Shown here: piece after piece, positions 51,959 to 62,369 of the stretch
Layout of the letters: each line of letters starts with the position of its first letter
Position numbering within the stretch: the stretch's first letter is position 1
Source of the DNA: Pseudomonas triticicola
GTDB taxonomy: Bacteria; Pseudomonadota; Gammaproteobacteria; Pseudomonadales; Pseudomonadaceae
Assembly (NCBI RefSeq): GCF_019145375.1
Contig: NZ_JAHSTX010000001.1
Location: 3,571,001-3,635,000 of the forward strand
Reading direction: 5' to 3'
Length of the DNA stretch: 64,000 nucleotides
Translations under genes and position numbers: made by a program
The notes under the pieces: generated by a model
The model's input: only the letters and a program-made list of their open reading frames with translations
Told to the model about the DNA's origin: nothing
Database searches by the model: none

Positions 51959-53404
51959 ATGCAATGGGAAGTCGTGATCGGGCTGGAGATTCACACTCAG
52001 CTCACCACCCGGTCGAAAATCTTTTCCGGTAGTTCCACCACGTTCGGTTCCGAGCCGAACACCCAGGCCAGCCTGATCGATCTGGGCATGCCCGGCGTGC
52101 TGCCGGTGCTCAACCAGGAAGCGGTGCGCATGGCGGTGATGTTCGGTCTGGCGATTGACGCCGAGATCGGCCAGCACAACGTGTTCGCCCGCAAGAACTA
52201 CTTCTACCCGGATCTGCCCAAGGGCTACCAGATCAGCCAGATGGAATTGCCGATCGTTGGCAAGGGCCACCTGGACATCGCCCTGGAAGACGGCACGGTC
52301 AAACGCGTCGGCATCACCCGTGCGCACCTGGAAGAAGACGCCGGCAAGAGCCTGCACGAAGAATTCAACGGTGCCACCGGCATCGACCTGAACCGTGCCG
52401 GCACGCCGCTGCTGGAAATCGTTTCCGAGCCGGACATGCGCAGCGCCAAGGAAGCCGTGGCTTACGTCAAGGCGATCCACGCACTGGTGCGTTACCTGGG
52501 CATCTGCGACGGCAACATGGCCGAAGGCTCGCTGCGTTGCGACTGCAACGTCTCGGTGCGCCCGAAAGGCCAGGTCGAGTTCGGCACTCGCTGCGAGATC
52601 AAGAACGTCAACTCGTTCCGCTTCATCGAGAAGGCAATCAACTCCGAGATCCAGCGTCAGATCGAACTGATCGAGGACGGCGGCAAAGTGATCCAGCAGA
52701 CCCGCCTGTACGATCCGAACAAGGACGAGACCCGTCCGATGCGTTCGAAAGAGGAAGCCAACGACTACCGTTACTTCCCCGATCCGGACCTGCTACCGGT
52801 GGTCATCGAAGAGTCGTTCCTGGGTGAAGTGCGTGCCACCCTGCCGGAACTGCCACCGCAAAAGCGCGAGCGCTTCCAGAGCCAGTTCGGTCTGTCGGCC
52901 TACGACGCTAACGTGCTGGCCACCAGCCGTGAACAGGCGGATTACTTCGAGAAGGTCGCAGCCATCGGTGGCGACGCGAAACTGGCGGCGAACTGGGTGA
53001 TGGTCGAGTTGGGCAGCCTGCTCAACAAGCAGGGCATGGACATCGAAGACTCGCCAGTCTCCGCCGAGCAATTGGGCGGCATGCTGCAGCGCATCAAGGA
53101 CAACACCATCTCCGGCAAGATCGCCAAGGTGGTGTTCGAAGCGATGGCCAACGGCGAAGGCAGTGCTGACGAGATCATCGAGAAGCGCGGCCTCAAGCAA
53201 GTCACCGACACCGGCGCGATCTCGGCTGTGCTCGACGAAATGCTCGCGGCCAACGCCGAACAGGTCGAACAGTACCGCGCGGCAGACGAAGCCAAACGCG
53301 GCAAGATGTTCGGCTTCTTCGTCGGCCAGGCCATGAAAGCCTCGAAAGGCAAGGCCAACCCGCAGCAGGTGAACGAACTGCTGAAAAGCAAGCTCGAAGG
53401 CTGA
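51959..53404 (+). CDS. gatB: Glu-tRNA(Gln)/Asp-tRNA(Asn) amidotransferase subunit B
   Basis: A 481-residue kinase/transamidase subunit. It starts [13 protein letters not shown]; the catalytic cradle domain has [16 protein letters not shown] and the CDCNVSVRP loop, and the C-terminal YqeY-like tail binds tRNA. The start at 51959 follows GAGGAGACACAC. A short GGAGCCAG/CTGGCTCC hairpin (53413-53438) after the stop may end the operon. Confidence 0.97.
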   Translation: MQWEVVIGLEIHTQLTTRSKIFSGSSTTFGSEPNTQASLIDLGMPGVLPVLNQEAVRMAVMFGLAIDAEIGQHNVFARKNYFYPDLPKGYQISQMELPIVGKGHLDIALEDGTVKRVGITRAHLEEDAGKSLHEEFNGATGIDLNRAGTPLLEIVSEPDMRSAKEAVAYVKAIHALVRYLGICDGNMAEGSLRCDCNVSVRPKGQVEFGTRCEIKNVNSFRFIEKAINSEIQRQIELIEDGGKVIQQTRLYDPNKDETRPMRSKEEANDYRYFPDPDLLPVVIEESFLGEVRATLPELPPQKRERFQSQFGLSAYDANVLATSREQADYFEKVAAIGGDAKLAANWVMVELGSLLNKQGMDIEDSPVSAEQLGGMLQRIKDNTISGKIAKVVFEAMANGEGSADEIIEKRGLKQVTDTGAISAVLDEMLAANAEQVEQYRAADEAKRGKMFGFFVGQAMKASKGKANPQQVNELLKSKLEG

Positions 53405-53454
53405 CCACCAATGGAGCCAGATCCAAAGCCTGGCTCCATTCCCTGTGGAAGGGA

Positions 53455-53591
53455 CCTGTGGCGAGGGGATTTATCCCCGTTGGGCCGAGAAGCGGCCCCA
53501 ATTGCTGAGCTTGATTTCCACCAGATAAATCGAGTTCTCAGTTTTGGGACTGCTGCGCAGTCCAACGGGGATAAATCCCCTCGCCACAGGT
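53455..53591. repeat. Inverted repeat pair, ACCTGTGGCGAGGGGATTTA type
   Basis: Arms 53455-53485 and 53562-53591 (CCTGTGGCGAGGGG-ATTTATCCCC and its inverse). Each arm is itself a hairpin (GGGGAT...ATCCCC). It fills the space between gatB and the RlpA gene. Confidence 0.8.
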
Positions 53592-53622
53592 CACTCCTAC
53601 ATTTGATCCGGGATACCTTTGA

Positions 53623-53994
53623 ATGAAGCGTCTGTTTTTGAGCAGCGCCCTGCTCTCTCTGCTGGCCGGTTGCGCCAGTACCGACACCATCGACCCGCAC
53701 GGTTACGACCAGACCGGCGTCGCCTCCTACTATGGAGCCAAACATCACGGTAAACGCACCGCCAGCGGCGAAGCGTTCAACCAACATTCCCTGACCGCCG
53801 CCCACCGCCAGTTGCCGTTCGGCACGCGAGTGAAGGTCACCAACCTGAAAAACGATGAATCAGTCGTGGTCCGCATCAATGACCGTGGCCCGCACACCCG
53901 TGGCCGGCTGATCGATCTGTCACGCGAGGCCGCCGATGAAATCGGCATGCTGCGCAGTGGCACCGCACGGGTTCGCGTGCAGGCCCTGGACTGA
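53623..53994 (+). CDS. Short RlpA-like lipoprotein
   Basis: A 123-residue protein with a lipobox LLAGC (Cys17) and a double-psi beta-barrel: GVASYYGAKHHGKRTASGE, LPFGTRVKV, VRINDRGPHTRGRLIDLS. The catalytic Asp of RlpA lytic transglycosylases (INDRGP) is present. It lacks the C-terminal SPOR domain of full RlpA, so it may not be targeted to the septum. It follows gatB in several Pseudomonas. Confidence 0.88.
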   Translation: MKRLFLSSALLSLLAGCASTDTIDPHGYDQTGVASYYGAKHHGKRTASGEAFNQHSLTAAHRQLPFGTRVKVTNLKNDESVVVRINDRGPHTRGRLIDLSREAADEIGMLRSGTARVRVQALD

Positions 53995-54007
53995 TGGAGC
54001 GCCGACC

Positions 54008-55102
54008 ATTTTCGGACTAGCCGATCTGCCGCTGATCAACGTCATCGAATTGCTCAGCGGCCTGGTTCTTTTGCTCATCGGCGCCGAGCTGATGGTGCGC
54101 GCTGCCGTGCGTCTGGCCGAGCGCCTGCATGTGCGTCCGCTGATCATCGGCCTGACCATCGTCGCCCTCGGCAGCAGCGCGCCGCAAATGGCCGTGAGCC
54201 TGCAGGCGGCGCTGACCGACAACCCGGACATCGCCGTCGGCAGCGTGGTCGGCAGCGGCATCTTCAACATCCTCGTAACCCTTGGCCTGTCGGCATTGAT
54301 CATCCCCCTGCGCGTGTCGCGGCAACTGGTGCGTCTCGATATCCCGTTGATGATCGGCGCCAACCTGCTGGTATTCATCCTCGCGTGGAATAAAGACCTC
54401 GGGCGTTTCGACGGCGTCCTGCTGCTCGGGGCCTTGGCGCTTTACCTCGGTTTGTTGTTCCGCCAGTCGCGACATTCGACGCGACCTCATACAGAGCGAC
54501 CCACCGAAACGCAGCAATCCTGGTTGATCAGTGTGCTGATGATTCTCGCTGGCCTGGCCATGCTGGTGTTCGCCGGCCGTCTGCTGCTTGGCGCCGCCGT
54601 GGTCGTGGCCACCGACCTGGGCCTGTCCGAACGGGTCATCGGTCTGACCGTGGTCGCGGTCGGCACTTCGCTGCCGGAGCTGGCGACTTCGCTGATCGCT
54701 GCGTTGCGCGGGCAGCGCGACATTGCCGTGGGCAACGTGATCGGCGCCAACCTGTTCAACCTGCTCGGGGTGCTCGGGCTGACCGCCCTACTCGCACCGA
54801 CGCCGCTTTCCGTCTCCCCCAACGCGCTGGATTTCGACTTGCCAGTGATGCTCGGCGTCGCGGCGCTGTGCTTGCCGGTGTTCTATTCCGGCTACCGCGT
54901 TACCCGGGCCGAAGGATTGCTGCTGCTCGGTTTGTATCTGGTCTACGGGCTGCATGTGGTGTCGTTCACCACCGGCATGCCGCTGGCCGGCAAACTCGAG
55001 CGCTTGATGCTGTTTTATGTCCTGCCGGCGCTGCTGACGTTTCTGCTGTTCACGTCGATCCGCGCCTGGCGTCGCCAACACCACAAGAGAGATGTGCCAT
55101 GA
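54008..55102 (+). CDS. Calcium/sodium antiporter-like protein, YrbG type (start uncertain)
   Basis: A CaCA-family exchanger of about 364 residues with ten membrane segments in two inverted halves. The second half has the normal alpha motif GTSLPELATS and GNVIGANLFN. The first half has GSSAPQMAVS (Gln60 where a glutamate is usual) and GSVVGSGIFN. The start is uncertain: the frame has no ATG, GTG or TTG near the expected N-terminus (IFGLADLPLINVIELL). An ATT at 54008 has GGAG eight bases upstream, while the ATG at 53936 lies inside rlpA. The stop overlaps the next ATG. Confidence 0.85.
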   Translation: MFGLADLPLINVIELLSGLVLLLIGAELMVRAAVRLAERLHVRPLIIGLTIVALGSSAPQMAVSLQAALTDNPDIAVGSVVGSGIFNILVTLGLSALIIPLRVSRQLVRLDIPLMIGANLLVFILAWNKDLGRFDGVLLLGALALYLGLLFRQSRHSTRPHTERPTETQQSWLISVLMILAGLAMLVFAGRLLLGAAVVVATDLGLSERVIGLTVVAVGTSLPELATSLIAALRGQRDIAVGNVIGANLFNLLGVLGLTALLAPTPLSVSPNALDFDLPVMLGVAALCLPVFYSGYRVTRAEGLLLLGLYLVYGLHVVSFTTGMPLAGKLERLMLFYVLPALLTFLLFTSIRAWRRQHHKRDVP

Positions 55103-55476
55103 GCGAGTCGAAGCAGTCCGGGGTTGAAATCCGTCGTCAGGTCATGGGCGATGCGTTCGTTGATCGCGCCCTGGGCAACGCCACCGAGTTCACCCAGCCG
55201 TTGCAGGATTTCGTCAATGAACACGCCTGGGGCGGGGTGTGGAATCGTGAGGGGCTGCCGCTGAAAACCCGCAGCCTGATCACCCTCGCCGCACTGACCG
55301 GGTTGAAGTGTCCGCAGGAGTTGAAAGGCCATGTGCGCGGTGCGCTGAACAACGGCTGCACGGTGGAAGAGATCCGCGAAGCGCTGCTGCATTGCGCGGT
55401 GTATGCCGGCGTGCCGGCGGCGATCGATGCGTTTCGCGCGGCGCAGGAAGTGATCGACAGCTACCAGAAAAGCTAA
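55099..55476 (+). CDS. Carboxymuconolactone decarboxylase-family protein
   Basis: A 125-residue all-helical protein: the C-x3-E-x3-H pattern CPQELKGHVRGAL and the later LLHCAVYAGVPAAIDAF are typical. The family includes 4-carboxymuconolactone decarboxylases and AhpD-like peroxidases. The start overlaps the exchanger stop (ATGA), so they are co-transcribed. No protocatechuate genes are near, so decarboxylation of carboxymuconolactone is not certain. Confidence 0.85.
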   Translation: MSESKQSGVEIRRQVMGDAFVDRALGNATEFTQPLQDFVNEHAWGGVWNREGLPLKTRSLITLAALTGLKCPQELKGHVRGALNNGCTVEEIREALLHCAVYAGVPAAIDAFRAAQEVIDSYQKS

Positions 55477-55554
55477 AAGATCGCAGCCTTCGGCAGCTCC
55501 TACAGGAGACCGCATTTCCATGTAGGAGCTGCCGAAGGCTGCGATCTTTTGATC
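55475..55554. repeat. Palindromic repeat pair, AGATCGCAGCCTTCGGCAGC family
   Basis: Arms 55475-55503 and 55522-55554, between the convergent decarboxylase and AEC genes. The first arm overlaps the decarboxylase stop. Confidence 0.85.
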
Positions 55555-55560
55555 TTGCCT

Positions 55561-56502
55561 TTAGATCCACCCACCCCACTGCAACACAAAGATCCCGACA
55601 TTGGTGGTAATCGCCGCCATCAACGTGGTCATCACGATAATCGCCGCTGCCAGCTCATGATTGCCCTGCGCTGCCCGGGCCATGACGAAACTCGCCGCTG
55701 CCGTCGGGCTGCCGAAGTAGAGAAACAGAATCCCCAATTCCGCCCCGCGAAAGCCCCACAGCCATGCCCCCAGTGTCGCCAGCACCGGCAGACCGATCAT
55801 CTTCACCAGGCTGGAACTGAGCGCCATCTTGCCGCTCTTGCGCAACGCTGCGAGTGACAACGTGCCGCCGATACAGATCAACGCCAGTGGCAGCGTGGTC
55901 TGCGCCAGGTACTGGCCGGAAGTTTCCAGCCAGCCCGGCAAACCGATCTTGAAATAAGCGAACGGCGCCGCCGAAATCACGCTGATGATCAGCGGGTTGC
56001 TGAACACGCTTTTGCAGATGCTCCACGGATCGGACTTGATCACCGGGCTGTACACCGCCAGCACGATGGTCGACAGCGTGTTGTAGAACAGGATCACCAG
56101 CGCCGCGAGAATCGCACCGAGGGAAATACCGTAATCGCCGTACATGCTCGCCGCCAGCGCCAGACCTATCACGCCGTTGTTGCCGCGAAACGCGCCCTGG
56201 GTGTAGATGCCGCGATCTTCCCGCGGACACTTGAAAATCGCCCAGCCCCAAGCCACGGCGAAACTCACCAACGTTGCCAGGGAAAAGTAAATGAGTAGCG
56301 AGGGTTGCAGTGCGGCGTGCAGGTCAGCGTGGAGAATGCCGAGAAACAGCAGCGCCGGCATGGTCACGTTGAACACCAGCGACGAGGCGGTGTGGATGAA
56401 GTTGTCGTTGATCCAGTCGATGCGCTTGAGCAGCACACCGAGAAACAGCATGGCAAACACCGGCGCGGTGATGTTCAGGGTTTCAAGAAAGATTGCCAGC
56501 AT
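55561..56502 (-). CDS. AEC-family transporter
   Basis: A 313-residue membrane protein of the auxin efflux carrier family with about ten membrane segments, including AFRGNNGVIGLALAASMYG, the unwound centre of the first half, and the late LYFGSPTAAASFVMARAA, split here by about 150 residues. Bacterial members carry organic acids such as malate or malonate. The substrate is unknown. It is monocistronic, between two repeat elements. Confidence 0.88.
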   Translation of the reverse strand: MLAIFLETLNITAPVFAMLFLGVLLKRIDWINDNFIHTASSLVFNVTMPALLFLGILHADLHAALQPSLLIYFSLATLVSFAVAWGWAIFKCPREDRGIYTQGAFRGNNGVIGLALAASMYGDYGISLGAILAALVILFYNTLSTIVLAVYSPVIKSDPWSICKSVFSNPLIISVISAAPFAYFKIGLPGWLETSGQYLAQTTLPLALICIGGTLSLAALRKSGKMALSSSLVKMIGLPVLATLGAWLWGFRGAELGILFLYFGSPTAAASFVMARAAQGNHELAAAIIVMTTLMAAITTNVGIFVLQWGGWI

Positions 56503-56548
56503 GCCGGGGAGCCTTGGGTGAGCTTAGTCAGGGGGGCAATGATAAAGC

Positions 56549-56736
56549 AAAAGCCCCTCACCCTAGCCCTCTCCCAAAGGGAGAGGGAACCGATCGGGGG
56601 ATATTTAAACAATCCACCGACCTGAAATGACATCGTCGAATCCATAATCGACCCGATTTGTCAGGTCGATGTAGAGCGCAAAACAACTCGGTCGGCCCCC
56701 TCTCCCTCCGGGAGAGGGCTGGGGTGAGGGGCTTTT
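56549..56736. mobile_element. MITE-like element with AAAAGCCCCTCACCC ends
   Basis: 188 bp with perfectly inverted ends AAAAGCCCCTCACCCTAGCC / GGCTGGGGTGAGGGGCTTTT (one mismatch). It is related to 18614-18780 at the ends and subterminal bases. The T-run at the right could end transcripts. No gene is inside. It lies between the AEC gene and garD. Confidence 0.75.
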
Positions 56737-56753
56737 GATCTTCCATGAAACGA

Positions 56754-58307
56754 TCAGGTAATCGGCGCCGGGTTGAACAAGGTGATGTCGTTATACAGCT
56801 TGTGCTTCTCCGCCCAGGTCTGTTGCTTGCCACTGGCAACATCCAGGTAATAGTGAAACAACTCCCAGCCCAGTTCTTCGATGGTCGCGCGCCCGGTGGC
56901 AATGCGTCCGGCATCAATGTCGATCAGATCCGGCCAGCGCTGCGCCAGTTCAGTCCGCGTCGACACCTTGACCACTGGCGCCATGGCCAACCCATAAGGC
57001 GTGCCGCGACCGGTGGTGAATACGTGCAGGTTCATCCCCGCCGCCAGTTGCAGCGTACCGCAGACAAAATCGCTGGCCGGCGTCGCGCAGAAAATCAGGC
57101 CCTTGTGCTTGAAGCGCTCGCCCGGGCCGAGCACGCCATTGATCGCGCTGCTGCCGGACTTGACGATCGAGCCCAGCGACTTCTCGACAATGTTCGACAA
57201 CCCGCCCTTCTTGTTGCCCGGCGTGGTGTTGGCGCTGCGATCGGCTTCGCCCTTGGCCAGGTAACGGTCGTACCAGTCCATCTCGCGTACCAGCTCTTCG
57301 GCGACGGTTTGCGTTTGCGCCCGCGACGTCAGCAGGTAGATCGCATCGCGCACTTCGGTGACTTCGGAAAACATCACCGTCGCCCCCGCACGCAGCAGCA
57401 AGTCCGAGGCATAACCCAGCGCCGGGTTGGCGGTGATGCCGGAGAACGCGTCGCTGCCGCCGCACTGCATACCGAGAATCAGCTCGGAGGCCGGCACGGT
57501 TTCGCGGCGGCGCTGGTCGAGTTTCTTCAAACGCACTTCGGCCAGTTCCATGATCTGCTCGATCATTTCGGTAAAACCGTGACTGGAATCCTGCAAGCGG
57601 TACAGCCACGGATCGCTGAGATCCACCGAGGCATCGTCCTCGTGCATCACTTGCCCGGCCTGCAATTTTTCGCAGCCCAGACCGATCACCAGTGCTTCGC
57701 CACCCAGGTTCGGGTTGCGCGCCAGATTGCGCACGGTACGAATCGGGATGTAAGCGTCGGTGGCGGTAATCGCCACACCGCAGCCATAACTGTGGGTCAG
57801 CGCCACCACGTCATCGACGTGCGGGTACTTCGGCAGCAGCTCTTCCTTGATGCGCTTGACCGCGTGATCGAGCACGCCGGTGACGCACTGCACGGTCGTA
57901 GTGATGCCGAGAATGTTGCGCGTGCCGACGGTGCCGTCGGCGTTGCGATAACCCTCGAACGTGAAGCCTTCCAGCGGTGCCTGCGCATCCGGCACATCGG
58001 TGGACAGCGGCAAGCTGTCCAGCGGCGGCGCGGTGGGCATGCGCAGTTGATCTTCCTTGACCCAACTGCCGCGACGGATCGGCTGCAAGGCATAGCCGAT
58101 GATCTGCCCGTAACGAATCACCGGGCCGCCTTCGGGAATGTCCTCCAGGGTGACCTTGTGGCTCTGCGGTACGAAATCCAGGGTGACCAGGCCGTCGGCA
58201 AACTCGGTACCGGCCGGTACGCCCTGATCGTTGACCACCACTACAACGTTGTCCCGCTCGTGCAGGCGGATGTAGCGCGGCGAGTCGGAATGTTCAATCA
58301 ACTGCAT
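56754..58307 (-). CDS. garD: Galactarate dehydratase
   Basis: A 517-residue UxaA/GarD family enzyme. There is an N-terminal SAF-like domain (about 10-90) and the large catalytic part with [31 protein letters not shown] and [20 protein letters not shown], which hold the iron/substrate cysteines and histidines. It dehydrates galactarate to 5-dehydro-4-deoxyglucarate, the substrate of KdgD in the same operon. It lies 11 bp after the MFS gene. Confidence 0.94.
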   Translation of the reverse strand: MQLIEHSDSPRYIRLHERDNVVVVVNDQGVPAGTEFADGLVTLDFVPQSHKVTLEDIPEGGPVIRYGQIIGYALQPIRRGSWVKEDQLRMPTAPPLDSLPLSTDVPDAQAPLEGFTFEGYRNADGTVGTRNILGITTTVQCVTGVLDHAVKRIKEELLPKYPHVDDVVALTHSYGCGVAITATDAYIPIRTVRNLARNPNLGGEALVIGLGCEKLQAGQVMHEDDASVDLSDPWLYRLQDSSHGFTEMIEQIMELAEVRLKKLDQRRRETVPASELILGMQCGGSDAFSGITANPALGYASDLLLRAGATVMFSEVTEVRDAIYLLTSRAQTQTVAEELVREMDWYDRYLAKGEADRSANTTPGNKKGGLSNIVEKSLGSIVKSGSSAINGVLGPGERFKHKGLIFCATPASDFVCGTLQLAAGMNLHVFTTGRGTPYGLAMAPVVKVSTRTELAQRWPDLIDIDAGRIATGRATIEELGWELFHYYLDVASGKQQTWAEKHKLYNDITLFNPAPIT

Positions 58308-58318
58308 GACGCCGCTCC

Positions 58319-59680
58319 TCAGGAATGCGCTTGAGACAAGTTACCGGTGACTTCATTACCGCCCTTGGCTGGCGGCTCTTTCAAGACCACACGCTTGATC
58401 GGGCCGACGATCACCAGATAGCTGAACACCGCGACCAGTGCGTTGGCACCGACAAACACCAGCGCCCACTTGAACGAGCCCGTGGAGCTGATGATGTAGC
58501 CAATGACGATCGGCGTGGTGATCGAGGCGATGTTGCCGAAGGTGTTGAACAGGCCACCGCTCAGACCGGCGATCTGTTTCGGCGAAGTGTCGGAGACCAC
58601 CGCCCAGCCCAGTGCGCCAACGCCTTTGCCGAAGAATGCCAGGGCCATGAAGCCCACGACCATCCATTCCACTTCAACATAGTTGCACGCGACGATACTG
58701 CTCGACACCAGCAGGCCGGCGATGATCGGCGCCTTGCGAGCGAAAGTCAGCGAATGGCCCTTGCGCAGCAGGTAGTCGGAAATCACCCCGCCGAGCACGC
58801 CGCCGATAAAGCCGCAGATCGCCGGCAACGAAGCGATGAAACCGGCCTTGAGAATGGTCATGCCACGCTCTTGCACCAGATACACCGGGAACCAGGTCAG
58901 GAAGAAATAGGTGATGCCGTTGATGCAGTACTGGCCCAGATACACGCCCAGCATCATGCGGTTGGTCAGCAGCTGACGGATGTAATCCCACTTCGGACCG
59001 TCGGACTTCTTGCCCTTCTGATCCATGTCGACCATGCCGCCGTTGTCAGCGATGTGCTTGAACTCGGCCTCGTTGACCCGTGGGTGTTCCCGCGGGCTGT
59101 AGATGACTTTCAGCCACACCAGCGAGAACACGATACCGAGGATACCCATGACGATGAACACGTGCTCCCAGCCGAAGCTGTAGACGATCCAGCCCATCAA
59201 CGGCGCGAACAGCACGGTGGCAAAGTATTGCGCCGAGTTGAAGATCGCCGAAGCGGTGCCGCGTTCAGCGGTTGGAAACCACGCCGCCACGATGCGCGCG
59301 TTGCCGGGGAACGATGGCGCTTCCGCCAGGCCCACGAGGAAACGCAGCATGAACAGCGCAACCACTGCCGTGGACATGCCGAATTCACCGACAAAGCCTT
59401 GCAGCACGGTGAACAGCGACCAGGTGAAAATGCTCAGGGCATAGACTTTTTTCGAGCCGAAGCGATCGAGCAGCCAGCCACCGGGAATTTGCCCGGCAAC
59501 GTAGGCCCAACCGAATGCGGAGAAGATGTAGCCGAGGGTGACGGCGTCAATGCCAAGGTCCTTTTGCAGGCTGGAGCCGGCAATGGCGATCGTGGCACGG
59601 TCGGCGTAATTGATCGTGGTCACCAGAAACAGCATGAGCAGGATCAAATAGCGGACGTGAGTCGGCTTGGAGGATTGCAT
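58319..59680 (-). CDS. gudP: MFS transporter for glucarate/galactarate
   Basis: A 453-residue MFS protein of the anion:cation symporter family with 12 membrane segments. It has the early [12 protein letters not shown], the D-R-x-G-x-K-like loop [12 protein letters not shown] and the family motif [22 protein letters not shown]. It probably imports galactarate and/or glucarate. The start at 59680 is [12 protein letters not shown]. The second half of the operon (this gene and garD) is separated from the dehydrogenase by a repeat. Confidence 0.9.
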   Translation of the reverse strand: MQSSKPTHVRYLILLMLFLVTTINYADRATIAIAGSSLQKDLGIDAVTLGYIFSAFGWAYVAGQIPGGWLLDRFGSKKVYALSIFTWSLFTVLQGFVGEFGMSTAVVALFMLRFLVGLAEAPSFPGNARIVAAWFPTAERGTASAIFNSAQYFATVLFAPLMGWIVYSFGWEHVFIVMGILGIVFSLVWLKVIYSPREHPRVNEAEFKHIADNGGMVDMDQKGKKSDGPKWDYIRQLLTNRMMLGVYLGQYCINGITYFFLTWFPVYLVQERGMTILKAGFIASLPAICGFIGGVLGGVISDYLLRKGHSLTFARKAPIIAGLLVSSSIVACNYVEVEWMVVGFMALAFFGKGVGALGWAVVSDTSPKQIAGLSGGLFNTFGNIASITTPIVIGYIISSTGSFKWALVFVGANALVAVFSYLVIVGPIKRVVLKEPPAKGGNEVTGNLSQAHS

Positions 59681-59746
59681 GCAGATGTACTCCCACTGAT
59701 TATTTTTATGCGGGGTGAAGCTTCTTTGGTCTTGCATTTATTCCCT

Positions 59747-59845
59747 GTAGGAGCTGCCGAAGGCTCGGGCCGCGATCGGACGATCTTTTGATCTTTTGTT
59801 TCAAGATCAAGATCAAGAGATCGCAGCCTTCGGCAGCTCCTACAG
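59747..59845. repeat. Palindromic repeat pair, GTAGGAGCTGCCGAAGGCT family, with an inserted stretch
   Basis: The first arm (59747-59796) is interrupted by about 14 extra bases after GAAGGCT. The second arm is 59812-59845. It lies between the aldehyde dehydrogenase and MFS genes of the sugar-diacid operon. Confidence 0.8.
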
Positions 59846-59859
59846 GGGTATTGCGTGTA

Positions 59860-61305
59860 TCAGGAGCCTACGTAGGCGGTTTTCACCACGGTGTAGAACT
59901 CTTGTGCATAGCGGCCCTGCTCACGGGAGCCGTAGGACGAGCCTTTACGCCCGCCGAACGGTACGTGGTAATCCACACCGGCGGTCGGCAGATTGACCAT
60001 CACCATCCCGGCCTGGGAGTGGCGCTTGAAGTGGTTGGCGTACTTCAGCGAGGTGGTGGCGATGCCGGCCGACAAGCCGAATTCGGTGTCGTTGGCCATT
60101 GCCAGCGCAGCTTCGTAATCGGCCACACGAACAATGTTGGCCACCGGGCCGAAAATTTCTTCGCGGCTGATGCGCATCGACGCTTCGCTGTCGGCAAACA
60201 AGGTTGGTGCGAGGAAGTAGCCTTCGGTATCGCAGGTCACCACACCACCGCCGCTGACCAGACGTGCACCTTCGGACTGGCCGATGTCGATGTACTTCAT
60301 GTCCTGCTCAAGCTGCGCCTGGGAAACCACCGGACCGATGTCGGTGCCGGCTTTCAGCGCGTGGCCGACCGTGATCGACTTCATGCGCTCGGCCATCGCT
60401 TCAACGAACTTGTCGTGGATGCCAGCGGTGACGATCAGACGGCTCGACGCTGTGCAGCGCTGGCCGGTGGAGTAGAACGCGCTCTGCACCGACAGCTCGA
60501 CCGCTTGCTTGAGGTCGGCGTCGTCGAGAATGATCTGCGGGTTCTTGCCGCCCATTTCCAGCTGCACCTTGGCCTGGCGCGAAACGCAGTTGACCGCGAT
60601 CTGACGACCCACGCCCACCGAACCGGTGAAGCTGATGCCGTCGACTTTCGGGCTGTTGACCAACGCCTCGCCAACCACGCGACCGCTGCCCATTACGAGG
60701 TTGAACACACCGGCCGGGAAGCCCGCGCGGGAAATGATTTCCGCCAGCGCCCAGGCGCAGCCCGGCACCAGATCGGCAGGCTTGAGTACGACGCAGTTGC
60801 CATAGGCCAGGGCCGGAGCAATTTTCCACGCCGGGATCGCAATCGGGAAGTTCCACGGGGTGATCAGACCGACCACGCCCAGCGCTTCGCGAGTGACTTC
60901 GACGTTGACGCCCGGGCGTACCGACGGCACATAGTCACCGGACAGTCGCAGGCATTCGCCGGCGAAGAACTTGAAAATATTGCCGGCGCGGGTCACTTCA
61001 CCGATCGCTTCCGGCAGGGTCTTGCCCTCTTCACGGGCCAACAGCGTGCCGAGCTCTTCGCGACGGGCGAGGATCTCGCTGCCGACTTTATCCAGCGAAT
61101 CGTGGCGGGCCTGGATGCCCGAAGTGGAGTACGCCGGGAACGCAGCGCGGGCGGCGTCGATGGCGGCGTTGACCTGGGTCAGGTCAGCCTTGGCGTAATC
61201 GCCGATGGTGTCGCTGAGTTCGGACGGGTTGATGTTGGCCGAATAATCGGCACCGGCGACCCATTCGCCATTGATGTAGTTGTCGTAGCGTTTTGCAGTT
61301 GTCAC
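59860..61305 (-). CDS. 2-oxoglutarate semialdehyde dehydrogenase
   Basis: A 481-residue NAD(P)-dependent aldehyde dehydrogenase. Motifs are ITPWNFPIAIPAWKIAPAL, FTGSVGVGRQI, the catalytic Glu in LEMGGKNP and Cys in GQRCTASSR. In this operon it should oxidise 2,5-dioxopentanoate from KdgD to 2-oxoglutarate. The start is GTG 61305 (VTTAKRYDNYINGEW) with GAGGG eight bases before; a GTG at 61335 would add ten residues. It is preceded by a terminator hairpin after kdgD. Confidence 0.93.
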   Translation of the reverse strand: MTTAKRYDNYINGEWVAGADYSANINPSELSDTIGDYAKADLTQVNAAIDAARAAFPAYSTSGIQARHDSLDKVGSEILARREELGTLLAREEGKTLPEAIGEVTRAGNIFKFFAGECLRLSGDYVPSVRPGVNVEVTREALGVVGLITPWNFPIAIPAWKIAPALAYGNCVVLKPADLVPGCAWALAEIISRAGFPAGVFNLVMGSGRVVGEALVNSPKVDGISFTGSVGVGRQIAVNCVSRQAKVQLEMGGKNPQIILDDADLKQAVELSVQSAFYSTGQRCTASSRLIVTAGIHDKFVEAMAERMKSITVGHALKAGTDIGPVVSQAQLEQDMKYIDIGQSEGARLVSGGGVVTCDTEGYFLAPTLFADSEASMRISREEIFGPVANIVRVADYEAALAMANDTEFGLSAGIATTSLKYANHFKRHSQAGMVMVNLPTAGVDYHVPFGGRKGSSYGSREQGRYAQEFYTVVKTAYVGS

Positions 61306-61337
61306 AGGGCAGCCCTCAACTCTAAAAGCCTTCACGC

Positions 61338-61362
61338 AAAAAGCCGCTGATTGCTCAGCGGC
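61338..61362 (-). terminator. Hairpin and T-run between kdgD and the aldehyde dehydrogenase gene
   Basis: On the minus strand: GCCGCTGA, GCAA, TCAGCGGC, TTTTT. It sits 15 bases after the kdgD stop and would reduce expression of the downstream genes relative to kdgD. Confidence 0.75.
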
Positions 61363-61376
61363 CTCGCTTTTCTCGT

Positions 61377-62288
61377 TTATTGCGCGCCTTGCTTGTCGAT
61401 CAGCGCGGCGAGCATTTCGTACTCTTCGCCGGTCAGGTCGGTCAGCGGCGCACGCACCGGACCTGCGTCATAGCCGGCGATTTTTGCACCTGCCTTGACG
61501 ATGCTCACGGCGTAACCGGCCTTGCGGTTACGGATGTCCAGGTACGGCAGGAAGAAGTCGTCGATGATCTTGCCGACGGTGGCGTGATCTTCGCGAGCGA
61601 TCGCGTGGTAGAAGTCCATCGCGGTTTTCGGGATGAAGTTGAACACCGCCGAGGAGTAGACCGGCACGCCCAACGCCTTGTAGGCAGCGGCGTAGACTTC
61701 GGCGGTCGGCAGACCACCTAGGTAGCTGAAGCGATCACCGAGGCGGCGACGGATCGACACCATCAACTCGATATCGCCCAGGCCATCCTTGTAGCCGATC
61801 AGGTTCGGGCAGCGCTCGGCCAGACGTTCCAGCAGCGGCGCGTTGAGGCGGCAAACGTTGCGGTTGTAGACGACCACGCCGATCTTCACCGATTTGCACA
61901 CGGCTTCAACGTGGGCGGCAACACCGTCCTGGCTGGCTTCGGTCAGGTAGTGCGGCAGCAGCAACAGGCCTTTGGCGCCCAGACGCTCGGCTTCCTGAGC
62001 GTATTCGATAGCCTGGCGGGTCGAACCACCGACGCCGGCGAGGATCGGCACGCTGGTTGCGCAGGTGTCGACGGCAGTCTTGATGATTTCCGAGTATTCG
62101 CTGGCGGCCAGGGAGAAGAACTCACCGGTGCCGCCGGCGGCGAACAGAGCCGAAGCGCCATACGGAGCCAGCCATTCCAGGCGTTTGATGTAGCCCGCGC
62201 GGTTGAAATCGCCCTGCGCGTTGAAATCGGTCACCGGGAAAGACAGCAGGCCGGCAGAGAGGATGGACTTCAGTTCTTGTGGATTCAT
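61377..62288 (-). CDS. kdgD: 5-dehydro-4-deoxyglucarate dehydratase
   Basis: A 303-residue DapA-family TIM barrel. It has [14 protein letters not shown] near the N-terminus, the Tyr in VVYNRN and the Schiff-base Lys in [10 protein letters not shown]. It dehydrates and decarboxylates 5-dehydro-4-deoxyglucarate to 2,5-dioxopentanoate. The start at 62288 is [14 protein letters not shown]. It is the first gene of the operon; a perfect inverted repeat lies 58 bp upstream. Confidence 0.95.
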   Translation of the reverse strand: MNPQELKSILSAGLLSFPVTDFNAQGDFNRAGYIKRLEWLAPYGASALFAAGGTGEFFSLAASEYSEIIKTAVDTCATSVPILAGVGGSTRQAIEYAQEAERLGAKGLLLLPHYLTEASQDGVAAHVEAVCKSVKIGVVVYNRNVCRLNAPLLERLAERCPNLIGYKDGLGDIELMVSIRRRLGDRFSYLGGLPTAEVYAAAYKALGVPVYSSAVFNFIPKTAMDFYHAIAREDHATVGKIIDDFFLPYLDIRNRKAGYAVSIVKAGAKIAGYDAGPVRAPLTDLTGEEYEMLAALIDKQGAQ

Positions 62289-62345
62289 TATTCGAACACC
62301 CTGGTAGCAACGTTTTATTGTGAGTGGACCGTTCAGCCTTCGCCG

Positions 62346-62369
62346 AAGTTGTAGGTCATCGTACAACTT
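62346..62369 (-). promoter_or_regulatory. Candidate GntR-family operator of the kdgD operon
   Basis: AAGTTGTA-GGTCATCG-TACAACTT: perfect 8-bp arms with an 8-bp centre. It contains the TTGT...ACAA form common for FCD-type GntR regulators. It is placed in the promoter region of kdgD; the rest of the 298-bp gap to the next gene shows nothing else clear. Confidence 0.6.
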
